From Acidobacteriota bacterium (GTDB lineage Bacteria; Acidobacteriota; Terriglobia; Terriglobales; Acidobacteriaceae): a stretch of DNA of 8,175 bases. The position numbers and the translations under genes were made by a program. The DNA is taken from assembly GCA_003225615.1 (NCBI GenBank), contig QIAS01000362.1:1450-9624 (forward strand). The letters run 5' to 3'. Shown here piece after piece: positions 1 through 5,647 of the stretch (position 1 is the stretch's first letter; each line of letters starts with the position of its first letter). The notes under the pieces were generated by a model that saw nothing but the letters and a program-made list of their open reading frames with translations, was not told the origin of the DNA and made no database searches.

Positions 1-291
1 CGCGATTACATTGTTGCGACGACCCCGACCAACATCCGCGACTGGACGTCTGCTAGTGGCTTTGAGCCACCGCTCACTGAGTATGGAAACCTAGCGGTTC
101 CGACGCTCATCGTTCAGGGGCAAAATAGCCATCCGGCCATGATGAAAATCGCCGAGCTGCTTGCGATGCATCTTCAGAACGTCGATCTTGCGGAGATCGA
201 GGGAGGCAGCCATTTCCTGCCAGCAACACACCCCGGCGAGGTCGCTACGCTGATCGCCATGCATGTGAAAATGCTGACCAGTTATCAGTAA
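1..291 (+). CDS. Alpha/beta hydrolase, C-terminal part (5' end outside window)
   Basis: The reading frame is open from the first base to TAA at 289-291 and gives 96 residues. It looks like the last third of an alpha/beta-hydrolase fold enzyme. Residues 33-40 (VPTLIVQG) fit the core beta strand that follows the cap. The stretch EIEGGSHFLPATHPGEV (residues 65-81) fits the loop with the catalytic histidine, His71 (codon 211-213), followed by the usual C-terminal helix. The catalytic acid after strand 6, where many members have GxxD, reads GQNSHP here, so the acid may lie elsewhere, as in ester- or C-C-bond hydrolases of this fold. The nucleophile elbow lies upstream of the window. Substrate cannot be predicted. 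The stop is only five bases from a tRNA 3' fragment, so this gene may sit at the very edge of an integrated segment. Confidence 0.8.
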   Translation, partial: RDYIVATTPTNIRDWTSASGFEPPLTEYGNLAVPTLIVQGQNSHPAMMKIAELLAMHLQNVDLAEIEGGSHFLPATHPGEVATLIAMHVKMLTSYQ

Positions 292-296
292 ATTGT

Positions 297-322
297 AGGT
301 TCGATTCCTTCCGCGCTCACCA
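297..322 (+). other. tRNA 3'-end fragment, candidate attachment site (att scar)
   Basis: The sequence reads as the T-arm and acceptor end of a tRNA. The T-loop TTCGATT is at 300-306, flanked by AGG (297-299) and CCTTC (307-311). The 3' acceptor strand CGCGCTC is at 312-318, and ACCA at 319-322. Upstream the match breaks: position 296 mispairs with 310, and no D-arm or anticodon arm is present, because the hydrolase gene occupies that space. A 3' fragment without a tRNA body is what site-specific integration into a tRNA gene leaves at the distal end. By that logic the element would lie to the left and old chromosome to the right. The intact tRNA would begin GAGCGCG; I cannot name its amino acid. 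Confidence 0.55.
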
Positions 323-556
323 ACCTTTTCGATGACTTACCCACAAAAAGCCCGCACGGAAGCACTTTGACGCGAAATTGAAAAGGCGCACTAGCTCACA
401 TTGGACCGAAGCGTACGGCACACTTACGGCACGCCTGAGGCAGGAAATCAAAAAACAGTGTCGCAGCCCCGTTCACCTGCACGTTTGGTTTTGGACGAGG
501 CTGAGCGCCGACCAGTTCTGATGAGAAACTAAATCGATGGCTAATTTACAAGGACG
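323..556. other. Intergenic spacer, nothing recognised
   Basis: About 230 bases separate the tRNA fragment from the 3' end of the aminotransferase gene. One + strand frame is open for about 55 codons (roughly 345-522) and reads as a basic peptide, but it has no start codon or ribosome-binding site and resembles nothing I know. I see no promoter, RNA gene or repeat here. Confidence 0.5.
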
Positions 557-574
557 AGGTTCACCTCTGAACCT
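557..574 (-). terminator. Hairpin over the aminotransferase stop codon
   Basis: AGGTTCA (557-563), loop CCTC, TGAACCT (568-574) form a perfect 7-bp stem. The aminotransferase stop codon (561-563) lies inside it. No T tract follows on the - strand, so it is not a standard intrinsic terminator. It could mark or protect the mRNA 3' end. An overlapping alternative stem GAGGT/ACCTC (556-567) competes with it. Confidence 0.3.
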
Positions 575-1688
575 TGAAGAGGGCGTCAATAGCCCTATCG
601 ATGTCCCATCGAGAATTGTAAAAATGAGGAGAGAACCTCAAATTGCCCTCTCGAACGGCGATATCGACGCCGGAGTCGGCGAGCACTGCGGCAGCCCGAT
701 TCACTTGCCGCTCATGTGCTGTAACTACGACGATGGCCGAACGTGATGCGCGGTCTTCCGGACTTACGACCTGAAAATTTGTGCGGCGTAGTTCGGCGAT
801 CAGATAGGAAATCAATTCGTCGTCGTATTCCTCGATGCGCTTTGTTCCTTTTGCCAGAATGTGCTCAATCGAAGCAGTCCAAGGCATGAAATTCAGGAAA
901 TTGGCCGTGCAGAATATGTCAAAGCTGCGCGCGTGAAGGTCCGACCGAAGGGAATAATCCCGCATATGTGCCAAGCTCCCCCCCTCCTGCATTGCCAGCC
1001 AGTAGCCGTGGTTCACTTGTAACGACTCGCGTAGATCCGGAGCAATCCAGCAAAACCCGGTCCCGTACGGCCCGCACAGCCACTTGTAACCACAGCACGT
1101 GAGCGCGCTCATTGAAAAATCCGTCATATTCAGACATTTGGCCCCCAGACCCTGGGAGGCATTGAGGACAAAATAAACACCGGTGTGCCGGCAGACATTG
1201 GAGACCGCCTGCAGATCAATCGCGTGACCGTTGAAAGAATTCACCCAACTCGTGCAGAACAGCCGAGTGCGCGGCGACATTTTCCCCCGTAATTCTTCTG
1301 CAGTAACAACGCCGGATGCTGGCTTGATGAATCGGACCGACACTCCTCGCGCTTTCAGTACCAGCCAAGGGAAAACATCAGCAGGAAAATCCCCATCAAC
1401 CAGAAGGACCTCGTCGCCCGCGGACCAGCGGATCCCATTGGCCAATAGATCGAGGCCGTAGGTGGCGCTGTTTCCGAGGATGATGTCTTCGGGAGAGGCG
1501 CCAATTAGGTTTGCAAGCGCCTCGCGCAGGCGGTGCGGGACGCTGAAGAAAGAATCATCGGAGATGAGATTCGGGCTGGCCTTCTGCTCAATTGCCTTTC
1601 GGGCAGCTTCAATTGCAACGTTTGGTAACGGCCCCTGATGCGCGGCGTTCAGCCACGAGCGTCCACCAAATAAACCAAAATCGCTCAT
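561..1688 (-). CDS. Class V PLP-dependent aminotransferase / cysteine desulfurase-like enzyme
   Basis: This 375-residue protein has full family length and fold-type I class V features. The phosphate-binding turn GNSATYGLDLL is near residue 72. The cofactor segment NASQGLGA starts at 176, the Schiff-base lysine is K202 in CCGYKWLCGPYGTGF, and the C-terminal RFSPHFYN (from residue 351) supplies the carboxylate-binding Arg. The family includes cysteine desulfurases, selenocysteine lyases and isopenicillin-N-epimerase-like enzymes, and the sequence does not decide among them. No desulfurase active-site Cys loop is evident. The residue that normally pairs with the pyridine nitrogen is Asn176 instead of Asp. 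I chose the start at 1688 because GAGGAG lies nine bases upstream; an in-frame ATG at 1733 would add 15 residues but lacks a good ribosome-binding site. It appears to be a single-gene unit, probably cytoplasmic. Confidence 0.88.
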   Translation of the reverse strand: MSDFGLFGGRSWLNAAHQGPLPNVAIEAARKAIEQKASPNLISDDSFFSVPHRLREALANLIGASPEDIILGNSATYGLDLLANGIRWSAGDEVLLVDGDFPADVFPWLVLKARGVSVRFIKPASGVVTAEELRGKMSPRTRLFCTSWVNSFNGHAIDLQAVSNVCRHTGVYFVLNASQGLGAKCLNMTDFSMSALTCCGYKWLCGPYGTGFCWIAPDLRESLQVNHGYWLAMQEGGSLAHMRDYSLRSDLHARSFDIFCTANFLNFMPWTASIEHILAKGTKRIEEYDDELISYLIAELRRTNFQVVSPEDRASRSAIVVVTAHERQVNRAAAVLADSGVDIAVREGNLRFSPHFYNSRWDIDRAIDALFKVQR

Positions 1689-1697
1689 TGCAAAGCT

Positions 1698-1703
1698 CTC
1701 CTC
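1698..1703 (-). promoter_or_regulatory. Ribosome-binding site deciding the aminotransferase start
   Basis: On the - strand this reads GAGGAG, nine bases before ATG at 1688. The alternative ATG codons at 1718 and 1733 have no comparable site. Confidence 0.65.
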
Positions 1704-1733
1704 GCGTCCGTATGTCATGCCGTTCTGGATCAT

Positions 1734-1934
1734 TGCCGTTAGACGTGACGACTCTTATCCAGATTTTACGATTATCTCGCCCTCCCGCCTTGTAATCAGA
1801 GACTCGGACCCGGAGCGGCAGAACGCGACAATGCTCCTGACGTGAAGAGTTGGATTGACCTAACGGAATGGACCCATCCCGATGGAAGAATGTAGCAGCA
1901 GCGTGGCTGCTGATTTTATCGAGGAGGCCGGTTC
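1734..1934. other. Spacer with possible IS110 left-end non-coding region
   Basis: This stretch lies between the aminotransferase 5' end and the IS110 remnant. No gene is supported. In IS110-group elements the region ahead of the transposase is non-coding and produces a structured guide (bridge) RNA, so the part nearest 1934 may be a decayed copy. Small inverted repeats occur at 1874-1885 (CCATC/GATGG) and 1896-1912. I cannot locate the element's outer end. Confidence 0.3.
1896..1912 (+). other. Perfect 7-bp hairpin just ahead of the IS110 remnant
   Basis: CAGCAGC (1896-1902), loop GTG, GCTGCTG (1906-1912) pair perfectly. The hairpin ends nine bases before a GAGGAG ribosome-binding-like sequence (1921-1926) of the transposase fragment. 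It may be a leader or guide-RNA structure of the former element. Confidence 0.35.
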
Positions 1935-2128
1935 AAGAAGGTTGCGACAGTCGGGCTGGATATTGCCAAGCGTGTATTTCAGGTGCACGGAGTCGACAAC
2001 AAAGGCGTCGTCTTGCGGCGAAGACTCCAACGAGACGAAGTGGCGCCATTTTTTTTGCGAACCTGCCGGCATGTGTCGTAGGCCTGGAAGCATGTGGAGG
2101 AGCGCACCACTGGGCACGAAGACTTCAA
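1935..2128 (+). mobile_element. IS110-family transposase remnant (N-terminal RuvC-like part, frameshifted)
   Basis: Two adjoining frames together reproduce the N-terminus of an IS110 recombinase. The first runs ATVGLDIAKRVFQVHGVD and onward to PFF (1941-2056). The second runs ANLPACVVGLEACGGAHHWA to RRLQ (2057-2128). The D of GLDIAK (1959-1961) and the E of GLEACGG (2087-2089) match the first two residues of the DEDD catalytic set; the last two and the C-terminal Tnp domain with its serine are absent. The frames change at a T8 run (2049-2056). Two T's more than an ancestral T6, or one fewer than T9, would explain it. The expected start is AAG (1935-1937), eight bases after GAGGAG, as if ATG had mutated by one base. 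The fragment is about 65 of the usual 300-400 residues and clearly non-functional. Confidence 0.8.
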
Positions 2129-2398
2129 CCACCGGTAGTCGGAAAATTCGAGGGCAACATTGGGATATTCGAGGGACCCGACACGTTCAACGGGACTCCC
2201 ATTCTGGTGCGCTTCACCTGGACAGTGAACCCCAAAGCCTCGCAGGCAAGAGCAAAGTGGGAGCAAACGTTAAATCCAAAAGGTTTGCCGGTCGTAGCAA
2301 AGTGGGAACAGGCGTTCTCAAAGGACAACGGTAAGACATGGGAGACCAATTGGTACAACGAATTTATCCATGACGATAACTGCACGCCCACACCGTGA
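2129..2398 (+). pseudogene. C-terminal fragment of a conserved hypothetical protein (DUF1579-like)
   Basis: Directly after the IS110 part, in the same frame, about 89 residues of a different protein follow up to TGA (2396-2398). Characteristic stretches are EGPDTFNGTPILVRFTWTV and KDNGKTWETNWYNEF. These resemble the ends of bacterial proteins related to DUF1579, a beta-barrel-like family of unknown function that often occurs in Acidobacteria and Proteobacteria. That resemblance is from memory. There is no start codon with a ribosome-binding site for this part alone, and the N-terminal half of such a protein is not found upstream. It appears to be a stranded 3' piece left by recombination at the transposon. 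The combined frame from ATG at 1868 stays open through the junction, so a chimeric peptide could in principle be made, but nothing suggests it is used. Confidence 0.5.
2228..2317 (+). repeat. Imperfect 45-bp tandem duplication (two 15-codon units)
   Basis: Unit 1 (2228-2272) encodes NPKASQARAKWEQTL and unit 2 (2273-2317) NPKGLPVVAKWEQAF. By eye 31 of 45 bases match, with many differences at third codon positions. NPK and AKWEQ are shared. The unit boundary is exact, so this is likely an in-frame duplication that diverged while still coding. Confidence 0.6.
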
Positions 2399-2522
2399 CT
2401 CAATGTCCGCCTCAGAACCTCATTTCTTCCGGCGCCTGCGATCAGAGTTAGCCGGTATGACTCTTCAACCGATCATTATTTGCCCTAATAAGAGAAGGTC
2501 CGGAAGCTCGCCGCTGGTTTTG

Positions 2523-2966
2523 TCAGGGTGTGGTGAAGTGCTTAACTGGACTCTTCACGCCATCGCTTGTGCCGCTGGCTTCCATCGAGTCAACCCTGTA
2601 GTAATAGGTGGTCCCGGGCTTGAGACCATCGAGGCGTACGCGGAAAATTGTACACGGATGACCTCGGTTCAGTCTGATATGAGACTTAGCCGTCTCTTTC
2701 AGATCCCCGGGATCGGTGCCGTAGGTCACCACGCCGAAATGCTCATCCGAGCCACCCGGATTATTGCTTGTCCATCGGATAATCGCCCAGCTGCTTTTAG
2801 CCGATTCCAGCTCTGGCCCCAGCGTAATATGAACCCGGGCAGCTTTCTTAGCAGGAGGGAGAATCTCCTTCGGCCTGTAAGGACTTGTTTGGGCCACGAC
2901 CGAGTTTGAGCAGAACAGACTTAGAGCCGCAGCGCTGAAAAATAGCTTCTGGACAATTTCATTCAC
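2523..2966 (-). CDS. Exported fibronectin type III / purple-acid-phosphatase N-domain-like protein
   Basis: The product has 147 residues. Residues 1-25 form a signal peptide: a hydrophobic segment (FFSAAALSLF) and a likely cleavage after SVVA, leaving a mature N-terminal Gln. The rest is one beta-sandwich domain: WAIIRWTSNNPGGS (60-73), then GVVTYGTDP (78-86), then RVRLDGLKPGTTYYYRV (109-125), ending KHFTTP. This is the pattern of the fibronectin-III-like N-domain of purple acid phosphatases, but no metallophosphatase domain follows. Such domains usually mediate binding to carbohydrate or protein, so a stand-alone secreted binding role is an inference. The start is GTG with GGAGG six bases upstream. 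It lies 99 bases downstream of the cytochrome gene on the same strand and may share its transcript. Confidence 0.8.
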   Translation of the reverse strand: MNEIVQKLFFSAAALSLFCSNSVVAQTSPYRPKEILPPAKKAARVHITLGPELESAKSSWAIIRWTSNNPGGSDEHFGVVTYGTDPGDLKETAKSHIRLNRGHPCTIFRVRLDGLKPGTTYYYRVDSMEASGTSDGVKSPVKHFTTP

Positions 2967-2972
2967 CTCAAA

Positions 2973-2977
2973 CCTCC
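2973..2977 (-). promoter_or_regulatory. Ribosome-binding site supporting a GTG start
   Basis: On the - strand this is GGAGG, six bases before GTG at 2966. A nearby ATG (2960-2962) is out of frame, so GTG is the only start that gives the signal peptide. Confidence 0.6.
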
Positions 2978-3020
2978 AGGAACCTAAGCGACTAATGCAG
3001 GTCCGCGAATCTCAACTCAG

Positions 3021-3046
3021 GGCGCATGGGGTTTGCCCCATGCGCC
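3021..3046 (-). terminator. Perfect 11-bp hairpin between the cytochrome and fibronectin-like genes
   Basis: GGCGCATGGGG (3021-3031) and CCCCATGCGCC (3036-3046) pair perfectly around a four-base loop. It lies 19 bases past the cytochrome stop. No T run follows on either strand, so read-through, partial termination or 3'-end protection is as likely as full termination. Confidence 0.5.
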
Positions 3047-3065
3047 TTCGTCTGTCTACGCAGCT

Positions 3066-4823
3066 TCAGGGTTTTTCTCTCATTAGCGCCCTAATCGCGA
3101 CCGCAGAAATGATCGCCGAGTTGCCTTGAGTGGAAGCGTTGCCGCCAGTCTTGCAAACGCCGGTGTACGTATTGATATCGGGATAGGGCGTCGTGAACCC
3201 GTCGGTTAGCGTTTCCAGGAATTTGACGATCTGATTTTCCTCCGTGTCTGTCAGGCCAAGCTTACCGATCGTCATGTCTAGATTTTGCGGGACCTCCGGT
3301 GCAGGCCAGCAGTTTACTTTTTCGGTTGTTCCTGCCGGGCAGTTTCCGCTTTCGACGCTAAAAGGGAATACGTCGCGAGTATTGTAGAAATGAACCAGTT
3401 GCTTCAGGCTCTTGATGTAGCCGTTGTGGAAGAACTCTTTTTGAAAATAGGGGCCCGGCGCATCCGTGCTTTTGCACTGAGGCGGTACCAGGGCCACATC
3501 ACGTGCGGTGGACGTCTGCATTCGGCCGTCGGAGGTCGATGCAAATTTGGTCCAACTCGAGTTCGGGTTGGGAGCAGAGCCGAAACCGCTTCTCAGGAAG
3601 GCCCCTAGACCGAAGTCGGTGTAGGCAAAGCCCTCCGGATTGGCCGTAAATCCGAAGGCGTCCGGCGTGGTCTGGTAGTAAAACGCATCCCTGGGATTCT
3701 TCGGAACTCCAAGGTTGGCATAACCAAAGCATGTGAACAGCGGTCGTGTGTCTGCTGCTGCGCCGGTATCCTCACTTCCCGGCGCCGTACCTTCCGGCGG
3801 CGGGGGCGTGGGTGCAGTGGACCTGCCATCCAGATGGCAAGAGTTGCAATTTCCTTTTCCACGGAACAGCTTGTAGCCGGCCATCTCATCCGCGGTCATG
3901 TTGTATTTGCCCGCCAGGAACGCGTCGAACTTCGACGAGAACGCGCTGACTGCGGGCGACGATTCGTAGAACGAAATCGACTGCGCCCAGTGATCGTAAA
4001 CTGCGTTGGAGCGAGCACGGTCTGCTGGGCTTAGTTGAACGGGAGTGGCGTTCGAGCCGAACACCGCGGCGCCCCCCGGCGTTTCGCAGATTTCCTCGGT
4101 GTTCGATGGGAAGCTGATCGAAAACGATCCCTTTCCCCACACCGCCTCAAAAAGAGGCCGGTACACGGCTTGGGAAAGCCGGAACGTAATGCAGGCAGTA
4201 TCCGGTGCACCCATCTCCTGAGTGTCCACCGGAGGATGCTGCGCCTGCTCGGCATCTGCGCTCTGCAGCAGATATCCGGTCGAACGTGCATCCCAGAAAT
4301 TCCCACCAAAGAAAGTGCCCTGAGTAGCGTTGTAATTGAGCACGGGGAAATCTGGTGAATACGTATATCGCTGGGCTGTTCGCTTGCCGGCGCGAATACG
4401 GAACGATCCAGGGTACGCGATCATTGTCAGATTCACGGACGGAATCGGTCCGCTGAAACCAGCGTAGGGCATGTGGCAGGACGCGCAGGCCTCATTCTTA
4501 AACACGGATATGTTCTGGTCGAAATTCATGAGCTTGCCGAGCGTTCGCACTGCTGCATATCCCGAGCCCTGAATGGTTGGCGGTTGACCTATGAACTTCA
4601 GAGGAGGCAACGCGTGCCACTCGGCAATGGCTTCATTTTCTATGAAGGTGACCTCGCGCCGAACTCTTGCCAGCTCGGAGCTCAAGTCGGACGGGAGAAT
4701 GCCAGGTGGGTAAGGGTTGTAAGTTTGCGGTGTGGGGTCGACCTCGTCGCCTTTGGTCATCATCACGGCCCCCAGCACCGTTAAGCACACCACAGACAGA
4801 ACGATCAGAGTTGTGCGCCGCAT
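3066..4823 (-). CDS. Di-heme cytochrome c peroxidase / MauG-family protein
   Basis: The product has 585 residues with an N-terminal signal or anchor segment (TLIVLSVVCLTVLGAVMM, 5-22), placing it outside the cytoplasmic membrane. Two heme c sites are visible: CASCH (113-117, in FKNEACASCHMPYAGFSG) and CNSCH (326-330, in FRGKGNCNSCH). The segment ARDVALVPP (440-448) and FFHNGYIKSLKQLVHFYN (464-481) match the C-terminal core of bacterial cytochrome c peroxidases and MauG, which reduce peroxide or oxidise a partner protein. It is much longer than classical members (about 320-400 residues): the heme sites are spaced widely, and a Pro/Gly-rich insert (336-354) follows the second heme. Start ATG has AGGGA six bases upstream. 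It is the first gene of a possible pair with the fibronectin-like protein. The exact substrate is unknown. Confidence 0.88.
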   Translation of the reverse strand: MRRTTLIVLSVVCLTVLGAVMMTKGDEVDPTPQTYNPYPPGILPSDLSSELARVRREVTFIENEAIAEWHALPPLKFIGQPPTIQGSGYAAVRTLGKLMNFDQNISVFKNEACASCHMPYAGFSGPIPSVNLTMIAYPGSFRIRAGKRTAQRYTYSPDFPVLNYNATQGTFFGGNFWDARSTGYLLQSADAEQAQHPPVDTQEMGAPDTACITFRLSQAVYRPLFEAVWGKGSFSISFPSNTEEICETPGGAAVFGSNATPVQLSPADRARSNAVYDHWAQSISFYESSPAVSAFSSKFDAFLAGKYNMTADEMAGYKLFRGKGNCNSCHLDGRSTAPTPPPPEGTAPGSEDTGAAADTRPLFTCFGYANLGVPKNPRDAFYYQTTPDAFGFTANPEGFAYTDFGLGAFLRSGFGSAPNPNSSWTKFASTSDGRMQTSTARDVALVPPQCKSTDAPGPYFQKEFFHNGYIKSLKQLVHFYNTRDVFPFSVESGNCPAGTTEKVNCWPAPEVPQNLDMTIGKLGLTDTEENQIVKFLETLTDGFTTPYPDINTYTGVCKTGGNASTQGNSAIISAVAIRALMREKP

Positions 4824-5215
4824 TGTCTTCCCTTTCTTGATACCTGAGTTACGGACCTAAAACGGACTTAAATCTGACATTGCAGACTTGCGGGAAGGGT
4901 GGTCAGGGGGCACGCCAAAATCTGGATCACCCGAAAGACTAGCGCGGGAGGCGATAGCTATGTAATCGGCTAGCGCACACCCAGGTGAAAACGGTCGGAG
5001 ACTAATCTTGAACACTGGTGTGGTCAATACAGTTTTTTACCTATTAACTTGAGCGGCAACGTCGGCCAGGTACAAAGCTGAAAGTATTTCGCAGGCGATT
5101 TCACCGCTTAAGAGACGAGAAAGCGGTTCTAAAGTTTTGTGAGCTGCAAGCCAGGGCGCTCGTCTGGTGGGGCATCTCTTCTGTTCGGCATCCGGCATCA
5201 TTGGAAAGACGACCA
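4824..5215. other. Divergent intergenic region
   Basis: This 392-base gap separates the cytochrome gene from the small + strand gene and must carry both promoters. Weak candidates only: on the + strand TTGAGC (5049-5054) and TACAAA (5071-5076) are 16 bases apart. On the - strand TTGACC (5021-5026) has no good -10. CTAGCGC occurs twice, at 4939-4945 and 4970-4976, 31 bases apart. GGGTGGTC (4897-4904) and GATCACCC (4925-4932) are a near-inverted repeat. An open frame without a start codon runs from about 5050 into the next gene. Confidence 0.35.
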
Positions 5216-5482
5216 ATGGCAGAACTCATTCACGAACACTCAGCAAGGGTGAAAGGGGCCGACGGCACAACCTACATCGTGCTCATCCACGCGCAAGAGA
5301 GAACTGACGGCACATGGGAGGGATGGTTCGAGTTTCATCCCACCGACAAGCGCAGACCGGTGTTGCGCACAGAACAAGAGACATCACAGCCTAACCGTAC
5401 GGCCCTGGAGTACTGGGCGTCTGGTCTCGAGCCGGTTCATCTTGAGGGGGCATTCGCCCGCGCCCAAGGTCGGCTACTGTAG
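5216..5482 (+). CDS. Small conserved hypothetical protein
   Basis: The product is an 88-residue soluble protein without signal peptide or membrane segment. It starts MAELIHEHSARVKGADG. The middle, GTWEGWFEFHP, suggests a small beta-rich fold, and TSQPNRTALEYWASGLEPV reads as a helix plus loop. It ends LEGAFARAQGRLL. I have an impression of similar small proteins in soil bacteria but know no assigned function. I chose ATG at 5216 with GGAAAGA (5203-5209) six bases upstream; a TTG at 5201 would add five residues. It is transcribed away from the cytochrome gene. An AT-rich region with poorly formed stem-loops and a T6 run (5544-5549) follows and may hold its terminator. Confidence 0.7.
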   Translation: MAELIHEHSARVKGADGTTYIVLIHAQERTDGTWEGWFEFHPTDKRRPVLRTEQETSQPNRTALEYWASGLEPVHLEGAFARAQGRLL

Positions 5483-5647
5483 TTGCGGAAACTCTCCTCG
5501 CTCCAAAAAAAACTGTTTTGAGACAGCGAACTAAAAATCGCCGTTTTTTAAATTTGGGCACACAAATAAATCCCCGCACAAATTAGAAAACAATTTCAAA
5601 TTGCGATTGTTTTAGTATTTTTATGAGTTTTGGGAAGCTATCATACA
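5483..5647. other. AT-rich spacer with nested dyads
   Basis: This stretch is markedly richer in A and T than the rest of the window, with A8 and T6 runs. A short stem GCGA/TCGC (5526-5541) before TTTTTT (5544-5549) is a weak terminator candidate for the preceding gene. No coding region is supported. Confidence 0.45.
5587..5613. promoter_or_regulatory. Nested inverted repeat, possible protein-binding site
   Basis: AAAACAAT (5587-5594) and ATTGTTTT (5606-5613) form a perfect 8-bp inverted repeat. Inside it, CAATTT-C-AAATTG (5591-5603) is itself a perfect 6-bp dyad. Such AT-rich dyads can bind helix-turn-helix repressors, but no regulator is linked to it here. Confidence 0.25.

Noticed and set aside
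1789..1799. CTTGTAATCAG, resembling a tRNA-Thr anticodon loop and stem
   Set aside because: The upstream bases do not pair to make an anticodon stem, and no T-arm follows, so it is probably chance.
2049..2056. Programmed frameshifting at the T8 run
   Set aside because: The element lacks a start codon and its whole C-terminal half, so decay is the simpler explanation. IS110 transposases are not generally made by frameshifting.
1868..2398. A single intact gene across the whole open frame
   Set aside because: The first part is out of frame with the IS110 homology until the T8 run, and the second half belongs to an unrelated family. It is better read as a chimeric wreck.
2370..2909. A 179-codon + strand open frame
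   Set aside because: It is antisense to the exported fibronectin-like protein, which has a signal peptide, a ribosome-binding site and a domain match. The + frame has none of these.
5050..5215. N-terminal extension of the small + strand gene by about 55 codons
   Set aside because: The frame is open but has no ATG or GTG start with a ribosome-binding site, while ATG at 5216 has one.
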